A DNA stretch of 14,071 nucleotides from Clostridia bacterium. GTDB lineage: Bacteria > Bacillota_A > Clostridia > Lachnospirales > Lachnospiraceae. Positions within the stretch are counted from its first letter, which is position 1; each line of letters starts with the position of its first letter. Below the pieces are notes generated by a model. It made no database searches. It was given only the letters and a program-made list of their open reading frames with translations, and was not told the DNA's origin. The position numbers and the translations under genes are program-made. Shown here piece by piece: positions 6,803 through 13,868 of the stretch. The stretch lies in assembly GCA_012515365.1 (NCBI GenBank), contig JAAYYM010000578.1, positions 1 to 14,071 of the forward strand, in the 5' to 3' direction.

Positions 6803-7792
6803 CTACTCACCTAATGTAGCATACATGACTGCTTTGATCGTATGCATCCTATTTTCTGCTTCGTCAAATACAACATCAGCATATTTTTCAAACACTTCAT
6901 CCGTTACTTCCATATCCTTAAGCGCATAGCGCTCCCCCATTTCTTTTCCGATCTTCGTCTTCAGATCATGAAAAGCTGGCAGACAGTGTAAGAAAATAGC
7001 ATTTGATGCTGCCTGATTCATAACATCCATTGTCACTTTATACGGTGAAAGATCCTTGATTCTCTCTTCCCATATATGGTCTGGTTCACCCATACTTACC
7101 CATACATCTGTATAGATTATATCTGCACCCTTGACAGCAGTTGGTACATCCTCCTCAAATAAGAGTGTTGCACCACTTTCCTTTGCATATTCTTCACATT
7201 CCTTAATCAGCTCCTGATTAGGGAAATATTTTTTAGGCGCACATGCCACAAAATGCATTCCCATCTTTGCACATGTAATCATTAAGGAATTACCCATATT
7301 ATAGCGGGCATCTCCCATGTAGACAAGCTTCTTGCCTTCTACCGTGCCAAACTGCTCACGAATGGTCAGAAGATCTGCCAGCATCTGTGTTGGATGATAT
7401 TCGTTTGTCAGTCCGTTCCATACAGGTACTCCTGAATATTTAGCCAGATCATTGACTATTTCCTGACCATATCCACGATACTCAATTGCATCATACATTC
7501 TGCCCAATACTCTTGCAGTATCTGCAATGCTCTCTTTTTTCCCGATCTGTGAACTGACAGGATCCAGGTATGTGGACCCCATACCCAGATCATGTGCAGC
7601 TACCTCAAAAGCACATCTTGTTCTCGTGCTTGTTTTTTCAAAAATTAAGGCAACATTCTTATTCTTAAATACAGCAACATCAATTCCTTCTTTTTTCTTC
7701 TTCTTTAAGTCCGCTGCTATATCTAGAAACTCTATGATTTCCTCCTTTGAAAAGTCCTTCAAAGTCAGGAAATTCCTACCTTTTAAACTCAT
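6803..7792 (-). CDS. argF: Ornithine carbamoyltransferase
   Basis: Joins carbamoyl phosphate to ornithine to give citrulline in arginine synthesis, or the reverse in the deiminase pathway. The 329-residue protein has all signature motifs: carbamoyl-phosphate loop STRTR (55-59), HPTQ (133-136), the ornithine-closing loop SMG (233-235, within DVWVSMGEPDHIWEERI) and HCLP (269-272), plus the C-terminal ENRMHT segment (313-318). Length is normal. GGGGGAT precedes the ATG at 7792. It lies 15 nt after the SPFH gene and 3 nt before the small membrane protein, within an operon lacking other arginine genes. Without arcA or arcC nearby, the anabolic role (ArgF) is favoured over catabolic ArcB, but sequence alone does not settle this. 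Confidence 0.95.
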   Translation of the reverse strand: MSLKGRNFLTLKDFSKEEIIEFLDIAADLKKKKKEGIDVAVFKNKNVALIFEKTSTRTRCAFEVAAHDLGMGSTYLDPVSSQIGKKESIADTARVLGRMYDAIEYRGYGQEIVNDLAKYSGVPVWNGLTNEYHPTQMLADLLTIREQFGTVEGKKLVYMGDARYNMGNSLMITCAKMGMHFVACAPKKYFPNQELIKECEEYAKESGATLLFEEDVPTAVKGADIIYTDVWVSMGEPDHIWEERIKDLSPYKVTMDVMNQAASNAIFLHCLPAFHDLKTKIGKEMGERYALKDMEVTDEVFEKYADVVFDEAENRMHTIKAVMYATLGE

Positions 7793-7807
7793 GGTTTTAT
7801 CCCCCTG

Positions 7808-8731
7808 TTATTTCATAATATCCTTAACAGATGCTGCAAGCCCTGCAATTCCCTGGATTTCAGACGGAATAATAATCTTTGTAGCCTGCCCATTTGCAGC
7901 TTTTTCAAAAGCTTCCAGACTCTTGAGCTTGATAACAGCTTCATCTGCACCGGCTTCACGTACAAAACGAATACCATCTGCTGTAGCCTGCTGAACCTTA
8001 AGAATCGCCTCTGCTTCACCTTCTGCTTCTCTGATTCTCTTCTCTTTTTCTGCCTCTGCACGAAGAATGGCTGACTGTTTCTCAGCTTCTGCATCAAGGA
8101 TTGCTGACTGCTTATTACCTTCTGCTACAAGAATAGTTGATTTCTTCTCACCTTCTGCACGAAGAATAGCTTCACGTCTTTCACGTTCTGCTTTCATCTG
8201 TTTCTCCATTGCATCCTGAATAGCTGCAGGAGGGATGATGTTCTTAAGCTCTACTCGGTTTACTTTAATGCCCCATGGATCGGTTGCAATGTCCAAAGAA
8301 GCTCTCATCTTAGTATTAATTGTTTCTCTTGAAGTCAGTGTCTGGTCAAGCTCCAAATCACCAATGATATTACGAAGTGTTGTGGCTGTCAGGTTTTCAA
8401 TTGCCATGATTGGATTCTCTACACCATAGGTAAAGAGTTTCGGATCGGTGATCTGAAAGAAAACAACCGTATCAATTCTCATTGTAACGTTATCCTTTGT
8501 AATAACAGGCTGTGGTGCAAAATCTACAACCTGCTCTTTTAAGTTCACACGTCTGGCCACTTTATCAATGAAAGGCACCTTGAAATGAATACCTACAGAC
8601 CATGTAGACTGATATCCACCTAATCTCTCAACTACATATGCATGCGCCTGTGGTACGATCTTAACACATGCTGAAAAAAGTATTACTAAAACTACGATCA
8701 ATATAAATATTGTTGCAATTCCTCCACCCAT
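7808..8731 (-). CDS. SPFH/band-7 membrane protein (stomatin/QmcA-like)
   Basis: Membrane-anchored scaffold of the prohibitin-stomatin superfamily, which organises membrane microdomains or accompanies membrane proteases. The 307-residue protein has one N-terminal hydrophobic anchor (5-24). A band-7 domain follows (about 25-185), with the typical AYVVERLGGYQSTWSVGIHF and VPFIDKVARRVNLKEQVVDF segments and the PPAAIQDAMEKQMKAERERR end. Next is a coiled-coil region of about five 11-residue repeats (186-240) and a hydrophobic-rich tail (about 285-307). Length fits stomatin-like proteins, shorter than flotillins. AAAGGAGG lies upstream of the ATG. It starts 2 nt after the NfeD-like gene, the classic NfeD-SPFH pairing, which strengthens both calls. 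Client proteins are unknown. Confidence 0.93.
   Translation of the reverse strand: MGGGIATIFILIVVLVILFSACVKIVPQAHAYVVERLGGYQSTWSVGIHFKVPFIDKVARRVNLKEQVVDFAPQPVITKDNVTMRIDTVVFFQITDPKLFTYGVENPIMAIENLTATTLRNIIGDLELDQTLTSRETINTKMRASLDIATDPWGIKVNRVELKNIIPPAAIQDAMEKQMKAERERREAILRAEGEKKSTILVAEGNKQSAILDAEAEKQSAILRAEAEKEKRIREAEGEAEAILKVQQATADGIRFVREAGADEAVIKLKSLEAFEKAANGQATKIIIPSEIQGIAGLAASVKDIMK
8012..8176 (-). repeat. Five 33-base repeat units encoding an 11-residue coiled-coil repeat
   Basis: Inside the SPFH gene, residues 186-240 fall into five 11-residue units: REAILRAEGEK, KSTILVAEGNK, QSAILDAEAEK, QSAILRAEAEK and EKRIREAEGEA. The middle units also share DNA sequence (for example the GAAGAATGGCTGAC and CAAGGATTGCTGAC strings on the plus strand). 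An 11-residue period is typical of straight or right-handed coiled coils and could change copy number by recombination. Confidence 0.85.
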
Positions 8732-8733
8732 AA

Positions 8734-9174
8734 CTATAAATCCTCCTTTTTGTCTACAATTAGTTTTACTCCGACAATGTCTACAATATTCACAACATCA
8801 CCGATTTCATATTTTTTGTTACTGTCAACTGATTTTGCTGACCACTCCATACCGCTAATCTTTACCTGACCTTCACCTTTTAAATTATCAATTGGTGATA
8901 TAACTACGCCCTGCGTTCCGATCAGGCCTTCTGCATTTGTTTTTACCCTGCTTTTATTAAAATACTTAAGAGCAATCGGTCTGGTCAGTATCAGTAATAA
9001 AACTGACCCTACCACAAATAACAGGATTTGTACACTTAGCGGAGCATGTAAGGCAGACGCGATCAACGCAAGCAGTGCTCCACCGGAAAACCAAATGCTA
9101 GTCAGACCTACGGTTGCAATTTCTATAACTAACATTACAATAATGACAATAATCCAGATCATATTACTATCCAT
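8734..9174 (-). CDS. NfeD-like membrane protein (short form)
   Basis: NfeD-family partner of SPFH proteins. The 146-residue short form has three hydrophobic stretches (about 6-25, 28-44, 47-66) and a soluble C-terminal OB-fold of the NfeD type (about 80-146). The OB-fold includes LIGTQGVVISPI (84-95), GQVKISGMEWSAKS (102-115) and GDVVNIVDIVGVKLIVDK (125-142). The long-form serine-protease domain is absent, as is normal for this class. AAAGGAG precedes the ATG by 8 nt. It is the first gene of the central operon, behind a promoter candidate at 9223-9251, and sits 2 nt ahead of the SPFH gene. The pair is expected to act together in the cytoplasmic membrane. Confidence 0.92.
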   Translation of the reverse strand: MDSNMIWIIVIIVMLVIEIATVGLTSIWFSGGALLALIASALHAPLSVQILLFVVGSVLLLILTRPIALKYFNKSRVKTNAEGLIGTQGVVISPIDNLKGEGQVKISGMEWSAKSVDSNKKYEIGDVVNIVDIVGVKLIVDKKEDL

Positions 9175-9222
9175 TTAATTTTCTCCTTTCCACCCAACAC
9201 GTACAGGCTTTTCATACATGTT

Positions 9223-9251
9223 ATGATACTACATTTTCTGATTATTTACAA
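9223..9251 (-). promoter_or_regulatory. Probable sigma-A promoter of the nfeD-to-dusB operon
   Basis: Minus-strand -35 TTGTAA (9246-9251) and -10 TATCAT (9223-9228) are spaced by 17 nt. Each hexamer matches consensus at four of six positions. The predicted start is near 9216, leaving a leader of about 42 nt before the NfeD-like gene. It lies between the terminator at 9322-9361 and the gene, the only place a promoter could be for this operon. Confidence 0.6.
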
Positions 9252-9321
9252 TATTCACATTATGTTGGTTTGATAAGATAGACTTCTCTATTTATGCGAA
9301 ATATCTAAAATAAATTTTAAA

Positions 9322-9361
9322 ATAAAAACAAGGCAATTCATTTTGTGAACTGCCTTGTTTT
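9322..9361 (-). terminator. Intrinsic terminator after the SleB-type hydrolase gene
   Basis: The stem CAAGGCA (9329-9335) pairs with TGCCTTG (9351-9357), with inner pairs TTCA/TGAA around a short loop and one mismatch. Flanking AAAA/TTTT lengthens it. On the minus strand it is followed by TTTTTATTTT. It lies 17 nt past the hydrolase stop. The plus-strand side also ends in TTTT, so it could act both ways, but no plus-strand gene needs it. Confidence 0.9.
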
Positions 9362-9377
9362 ATCATCATTCAGTTTC

Positions 9378-10556
9378 TTACCAGAATACATGATTTCCTA
9401 TTACGATTCCGGGATATCCGGAATTAACACTTCTAAAGTGTGTTGCTGTCCCTACAAGAGAACTTCCTGCCAAAGCTTCCTGTGCTGCCTGAATGCAGAT
9501 TGCTTTTGGTCCCTGCGCATACACATTAGCTACTTTTCCGCTTCCTGCCGGTCCAAACTGTCCCTTTGCATATATAACAGAATAAATATTATTTCCATAT
9601 CTTCCTGTACGCAGACGATTCAGAACTACCGTACCAATAGCGACCTGACCTTCATAAATCTCATAACCTGCTTCGCATTGGATCAATGCAGCTAACAACT
9701 GTACATCATTAACATCTCCAGCAATTGCTCCGTTATTGGTCTTGGCAGTAGGTGCGGTTCTTGATGCCTTAACTTCTTCTTTTGCCGCTAAAACCTTTAA
9801 TTCTTCTTCTGCTTTTTCACGTTTTTCAATTTCTTCCACTGTTTCACCTGAAGGGAAAACACTGGTAATATCTACATATTCTGAAGACACATAGCCAACA
9901 GTATCTTCATCTAACTGGATCAGAACCCAGCCATTTTCTTCTTTTACTACATCTTCTTCATCACCAAGTGCTAAAAGACCATAAATGCCTGCTTCTTCAC
10001 TTGCCTCTTTACGGACACGTAATGTTTCTGTCTTTACGGTTGCAACTGTTTTTACAACAGAGTCCGCCATTTTCGTTGCTTCATCACCGGAAATCAAGAA
10101 TTCATTTTTAGCCCATCCGGTCAGATTGCCACTTTTTACCTTTGTCCATTCGCCATTGGTCTCTAAGACTTCACCAATGTTATCTCTGTAAAGTTTACCC
10201 ACCAGCTCTGATTCCTCTGATGCCTCACTTCTTACATTCAGTGAATCTTTAACCTTTGTAACAACGATATTTCCCCATTTGGAATCAGTCGCCTTGATTT
10301 CCGGTGCTGTCTCTTGCTGCGTTTCAGCAATTTTTCCTGAAGAAATCGTTTCTGCTGCCGACACTTCTATTTTCGTCGGAACATCTTTTGCGGGAACCTT
10401 CTGTTCTGAAGATGCCGTAATTTTTGAAGCTCCTGCATTCACTCCTACCTGTGCATAAACCTGTCTCACTAAAACACATTGTAAAAACATAGTGAGCAGT
10501 ATACCTGCTGATGCACAAACAAAAGTATGCATATACCTTCTGTTTTTTTGATTCAT
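9378..10556 (-). CDS. Secreted cell wall hydrolase: two SH3 domains plus SleB-type domain
   Basis: Exported peptidoglycan hydrolase of 392 residues. A signal peptide (1-35: basic MNQKNRR, hydrophobic core, likely cleavage after VYA) is followed by a low-complexity S/T/E/K linker (36-90). Two bacterial SH3 domains span about 96-157 (DSLNVRSEASEESELVGKL) and 168-230 (ETLRVRKEASEEAGIYG). A charged E/K segment (238-265) leads to a C-terminal SleB/Hydrolase_2 domain (283-392). In that domain LLAALIQCEAGYE carries the putative catalytic Glu (E295), and FGPAGSGK, AAQEALAG and ATHFRS match the family. SleB domains are named for spore cortex lysis, but SH3-SleB fusions with a sigma-A promoter may act on vegetative walls. 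GGAGG 5 nt before the ATG at 10556 fixes the start over an upstream ATG at 10589. Confidence 0.93.
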   Translation of the reverse strand: MNQKNRRYMHTFVCASAGILLTMFLQCVLVRQVYAQVGVNAGASKITASSEQKVPAKDVPTKIEVSAAETISSGKIAETQQETAPEIKATDSKWGNIVVTKVKDSLNVRSEASEESELVGKLYRDNIGEVLETNGEWTKVKSGNLTGWAKNEFLISGDEATKMADSVVKTVATVKTETLRVRKEASEEAGIYGLLALGDEEDVVKEENGWVLIQLDEDTVGYVSSEYVDITSVFPSGETVEEIEKREKAEEELKVLAAKEEVKASRTAPTAKTNNGAIAGDVNDVQLLAALIQCEAGYEIYEGQVAIGTVVLNRLRTGRYGNNIYSVIYAKGQFGPAGSGKVANVYAQGPKAICIQAAQEALAGSSLVGTATHFRSVNSGYPGIVIGNHVFW

Positions 10557-10561
10557 TGTAA

Positions 10562-10566
10562 CCTCC
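10562..10566 (-). promoter_or_regulatory. Ribosome binding site fixing the SleB-type hydrolase start
   Basis: GGAGG is 5 nt upstream of the ATG at 10554-10556. Starting there also gives a proper signal peptide N-terminus (MNQKNRRYMH), unlike the start at 10589, which would put acidic residues first. Confidence 0.85.
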
Positions 10567-10632
10567 ACTAACAAATCTGTACCCCTCATGTATCAAACAT
10601 ATTACATTTATTACAGATTTATTACGTAGAAC

Positions 10633-10661
10633 ATTCTATCAAATAAAATATACTTTGTCAA
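10633..10661 (-). promoter_or_regulatory. Consensus sigma-A promoter for the SleB-type hydrolase
   Basis: Minus-strand -35 TTGACA (10656-10661) and -10 TAGAAT (10633-10638) are separated by exactly 17 nt. The transcript would start near 10626 with a leader of about 70 nt. The -35 overlaps the TGA stop of the MATE gene (10658-10660), so there is no terminator between the two. Confidence 0.9.
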
Positions 10662-12079
10662 CTTACCGGCAATTCACTTTCAATATTTTGTGTGTTATTT
10701 CCGTCTTCTACTATATTTTGTATCCACACACCCTTTTTAACCAAAATAAACCCGATAATCACCTTAATCAGATCTGAATAAAGGCAGATCATATAAATCG
10801 GCATGATCGATAACGTCGTAAAACGTGTGATCAAATAGATCAAAGGTATCGTAATAATCCACATATAGCCTGCATCAAAAATAAACGTAATCAGCGTTTT
10901 GCCACCTGAACGGATTGTGAAATAAGAAGCATGTAAAAATGCCTGAATCGGCATAGCGCAGGCGCATATGATAATAAAGTTTTTAGCCAGCTCCCTTACC
11001 TGCTCACTCGTGTTATAAAGCTTTGGAAAATAAGGTGCAAACACAATCATAAGAAGTGCTATTCCAATGCAGCATTCCACAGAAAATGCTATCATTTTAG
11101 ATGCCATTTCCTTTGCTTTCTCTAGTTTTCCTGCACCTAAAAGCTGTCCTACGACAATTGCGATAGAACTTCCCAGCGCAATAAATACTACATTAAACAA
11201 ATTTGAAATCGTAGATGAAATATTCATTCCGGCTACAACTTCCAATCCTCTGAGAGAATAGCTCTGCATTTGAACAGCAACCCCCAGTGCCCACAATGTT
11301 TCATTAATAATAAGTGGAATTCCCTTGATGGATATTTGTTTCGCTAAAGCTACAGGAATGTGAAATCCATGATACAAATTTGTAATATATGAATTACGCT
11401 CTTTATGGCAATGCGTCCAAATTACAACAATGGCACACTCAACAAATCGTGAGATTACAGTTGCAATTGCAGCACCTGCCACTCCGAGCTTTGGAAACCC
11501 AAAAGATCCAAAAATCAGCAGGTAATTGAAAAGCAGATTTACTAACACTGCTATGATTCCTGCTTTCATTGGTAGCAGCGTCTCTCCTGTTTCCCTCAAT
11601 GTGCCCGCATAAACCTGAACAATTGAAAAGGGCAGAAGTCCGGTCAGCATAATTAACAGATATTCATTACCATAAAGTAACGTTGCAGCAGAATCAACTA
11701 TACCTGCCCCATCATGCAAATATAACGAAATCAATGATTTTCCTGCAAAAATAAATACTACAACAGCTATGACAAATGCCAGTATACTCACCAAAAGTTT
11801 GTATCTGACGGTATATCTGACACCATCCTCATTGCCTTGTCCATAAAACTGTGCCGTAAAAATCCCGGCCGCAGATACGGCACCAAATACGCATAAATTA
11901 AAAATAAACAATAATTGATTTGAAATTGATACGCCGGACATCTGCTCGGTTCCAACTGCACCAACCATTACATTATCCAGCAAACCTATAAAATTAGTAA
12001 TTCCATTTTGCACCATAATCGGTATTGCTACCATCAATACCTTTTTGTAAAACTTTCTATCCCCTATTAAAGTTCTCAT
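10658..12079 (-). CDS. MATE-family multidrug/drug-type efflux transporter
   Basis: Cation-coupled exporter of the MATE family in the cytoplasmic membrane. The 473-residue protein has about 12 hydrophobic segments in two homologous halves and a short charged C-terminal tail. It opens with FYKKVLMVAIPIMVQNGIT, typical of clostridial MATE proteins, followed by LLDNVMVGAVGTEQMSGVS (the conserved first-helix pair). It has the family's TAQFYGQG segment and the second-half counterpart IVVGQLLGAGKLEKAKE. Substrate is not predictable. Its ATG directly follows the proC TAA with no gap and no clear Shine-Dalgarno, so translation probably depends on ribosomes arriving from proC. An in-frame ATG 15 codons on, behind AAAGG, is less likely because it drops conserved residues. 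Pairing with proC shows no obvious functional link. Confidence 0.93.
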   Translation of the reverse strand: MRTLIGDRKFYKKVLMVAIPIMVQNGITNFIGLLDNVMVGAVGTEQMSGVSISNQLLFIFNLCVFGAVSAAGIFTAQFYGQGNEDGVRYTVRYKLLVSILAFVIAVVVFIFAGKSLISLYLHDGAGIVDSAATLLYGNEYLLIMLTGLLPFSIVQVYAGTLRETGETLLPMKAGIIAVLVNLLFNYLLIFGSFGFPKLGVAGAAIATVISRFVECAIVVIWTHCHKERNSYITNLYHGFHIPVALAKQISIKGIPLIINETLWALGVAVQMQSYSLRGLEVVAGMNISSTISNLFNVVFIALGSSIAIVVGQLLGAGKLEKAKEMASKMIAFSVECCIGIALLMIVFAPYFPKLYNTSEQVRELAKNFIIICACAMPIQAFLHASYFTIRSGGKTLITFIFDAGYMWIITIPLIYLITRFTTLSIMPIYMICLYSDLIKVIIGFILVKKGVWIQNIVEDGNNTQNIESELPVS

Positions 12080-12874
12080 TTATAATGATCTTGATTTATC
12101 CGCGCATGCGCCCATTGCTTCTATCACGCACGAGCGAAAACCTTGCCTTTCTAAAATTTTAACCGCTTCTATTGTTGTACCTGCCGGAGAGCATACCATA
12201 TCCTTAAGCTGTCCCGGGTGCTTTCCTGTTTCTAATACCATTTTTGCGCTTCCCAATACTGCCTGAGCAGCCATTTCATATGCTGTATTTCTTGGTAACC
12301 CCTCAAGAACTGCTGCATCTGCCATTGCTTCGATCAGCATAAATACGTAAGCAGGTGAACTACCACTGACTGCAACTACTGCATCCATCTGATGCTCTGT
12401 TACAGGATAAGTTTTTCCAATGCTGTTGATAATAGCTGTCACATCACTCAGTTCCTTCTCGTTTACCGATTCACTGTAGCAAATTCCTGTGCAGCCTTCT
12501 CCTACCAAAGCAGGAGTATTTGGCATACATCTTACTATTTTCTGTGATTTTCCCAAGTACCCGGATAACCATTCTATCGTTTTTCCGGGAGCAATTGAAA
12601 TAATAAGCTGCTCCTTTGAGACCACATCCTTTATCTCATCCAACACAATCGGATAAAACTGAGGTTTTACAGCCAGAACCAATATCTCAGCCTGTTTTAC
12701 TACTTCTTTATTATTTGCGCTTATATGAATCTGAAACTGCTCCTTTGCATGTTCTCTGGCTGCTTCAAAAACATCTGCTCCTATGATTTGATCTGCTTCA
12801 ATGATTTGATTATTAATAATCCCTCCAATTAATGCTGATGCCATGTTTCCTAATCCGATAAATCCTATTTTCAT
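12080..12874 (-). CDS. proC: Pyrroline-5-carboxylate reductase
   Basis: Last step of proline synthesis: NAD(P)H-dependent reduction of pyrroline-5-carboxylate. The 264-residue protein has the Rossmann nucleotide loop GLGNMASALIGG (7-18), LAVKPQ (67-72), SIAPGKTIEWL (93-103) and the substrate-binding VRCMPNTPALVGEG (114-127). The C-terminal helical domain has SGSSPAYVFMLIEAMADAAV (170-189) and the signature HPGQLKDMVCSPAGTT (219-234). Length is normal. GGAGG lies 7 nt before the ATG. It is 75 nt from the TrmH-family gene, and a weak promoter (TAGACA then TACAAA, 16-nt spacer) may lie in this gap, though read-through is equally possible. The MATE gene abuts its stop. Confidence 0.96.
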   Translation of the reverse strand: MKIGFIGLGNMASALIGGIINNQIIEADQIIGADVFEAAREHAKEQFQIHISANNKEVVKQAEILVLAVKPQFYPIVLDEIKDVVSKEQLIISIAPGKTIEWLSGYLGKSQKIVRCMPNTPALVGEGCTGICYSESVNEKELSDVTAIINSIGKTYPVTEHQMDAVVAVSGSSPAYVFMLIEAMADAAVLEGLPRNTAYEMAAQAVLGSAKMVLETGKHPGQLKDMVCSPAGTTIEAVKILERQGFRSCVIEAMGACADKSRSL

Positions 12875-12949
12875 TTTTTTATCCTCCTAATTAGAATTAA
12901 GTTTGTTTGTATTCATTTATGAAATTCTGTCTATAGGTTGTGGGGTGGG

Positions 12950-13729
12950 TTAATTAATGGAACGTTGGCGGGCAGCTTCATACATGACGATGGCGGCGGA
13001 GATGGCGGCATTGAGTGATTCTACTTTGCCCTGCATCGGGATGTTGATTTTCGTGGTTGCCAACTCTGCTGCCTCATCAGATAAGCCCTTACCCTCATTT
13101 CCAATCATAATTGCAATACTCTTTTTCATATCTACATCACAATATCTTTTTTGTGTCCGAAGATAAGCGGCCAAAACATCTACCCCTCGTTTTTTCAGGT
13201 CACAGACAATCTGATTAAATTGACTTGTGTAGCAGAAGGGAACGCGAAATACAGAGCCCATTGTCGCCCGAATCACCTTTGGGTTATAAATATCTGCTGT
13301 ATGTTCATTCATAATAACTCCTGTGACCCCTGCACCTTCACCGGTCCGCAGTATCGTTCCAAGATTGCCTGGATCCTGTACACCCTCCAGTAGGACAAGC
13401 AGTGCCTGTTCCTGATTAATCAGATTTTCTATTTGATATTTTTTTTGTCTGATCAGACATAAAATACCTTGAGGAGCAACAGTATCAGAGGCTTTTTTAA
13501 ATACATCATCTGATACAATTTCATAAGGACTCTCCATGATCTGATCACGATATTCGCACTTATTAAAAAAAGATTCTGACACATAAATCATATGGATCAG
13601 TTCTTTTGGAGCCTCAAGAAACATTTTGATTCCTTCAACAACAAACAGACCCTGCTCTCGTCGCTCCTTGCTGCTCGTATTCAGTCTGACGATATTTTTA
13701 ATCTGCGCATTCTGGCTGCTCGTAATCAC
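12950..13729 (-). CDS. TrmH/SpoU-family RNA 2'-O-methyltransferase
   Basis: SAM-dependent 2'-O-ribose methyltransferase acting on rRNA or tRNA. The 259-residue protein has an N-terminal L30e-like substrate-binding domain (1-100, with the conserved FVVEGIKM at 29-36). A SPOUT knot domain follows with all three motifs: EGVQDPGNLGTILRTGEGAG (115-134), IMIGNEGKGLSDE (207-219) and IPMQGKVESLNAAISAA (230-246). Members of this shape are often annotated RlmB-like, but the exact nucleotide target cannot be read from sequence, so no gene symbol is given. Translation starts at a GTG (13727-13729) behind GAAGGAG about 10 nt upstream. There is no in-frame ATG nearby. The final 20 codons are unusually GC-rich compared with the rest. 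It lies between the pfkA terminator and proC. Confidence 0.93.
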   Translation of the reverse strand: MITSSQNAQIKNIVRLNTSSKERREQGLFVVEGIKMFLEAPKELIHMIYVSESFFNKCEYRDQIMESPYEIVSDDVFKKASDTVAPQGILCLIRQKKYQIENLINQEQALLVLLEGVQDPGNLGTILRTGEGAGVTGVIMNEHTADIYNPKVIRATMGSVFRVPFCYTSQFNQIVCDLKKRGVDVLAAYLRTQKRYCDVDMKKSIAIMIGNEGKGLSDEAAELATTKINIPMQGKVESLNAAISAAIVMYEAARQRSIN

Positions 13730-13814
13730 GATATGAATTCTCCTTCCACAAACTACTCGGATATTTGTTTAAAAGATAAAAAGCACGCTCTGCGAACTTC
13801 TTATTATTATGAAT

Positions 13815-13844
13815 AAAAAGGGCTAAGGAATCTCCCTAACCCTT
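13815..13844 (-). terminator. Intrinsic terminator after pfkA
   Basis: On the minus strand AAGGGTTAGGG (13834-13844) pairs with CCTTAGCCCTT (13818-13828), with 11 consecutive pairs including two G-T wobbles and an AGATT loop, then TTTTT (13815-13819) and ATTC. It lies 25 nt beyond the pfkA stop and separates pfkA from the RNA methyltransferase gene. Confidence 0.9.
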
Positions 13845-13868
13845 AAAAATAATCTCTATCAATCCAAA

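Noticed and set aside
7527..7994. 155-codon plus-strand frame
   Set aside because: Antisense to argF and the SPFH gene and spanning their junction. It has no recognisable domain and lacks a Shine-Dalgarno.
9175..9328. Riboswitch or structured RNA ahead of the NfeD-like gene
   Set aside because: The leader after the predicted start is about 42 nt and shows no stable stem or recognisable riboswitch core.
9345..9695. 116-codon plus-strand frame at the end of the hydrolase gene
   Set aside because: Antisense to the SleB domain. It starts inside the terminator hairpin and its composition is rich in Cys and Ser, as expected from a shadow.
12875..12949. Promoter for proC (TAGACA, 16-nt spacer, TACAAA)
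   Set aside because: Both hexamers are poor matches and the gap is AT-rich enough for this by chance, so it is mentioned under proC only.
12950..13020. GC-rich 3' end of the methyltransferase gene as a sign of recent transfer
   Set aside because: The GC-rich part encodes the conserved SPOUT motif 3 and Ala-rich helix (LNAAISAAIVMYEAARQ), where GCC codons raise GC. It is too short to indicate transfer.
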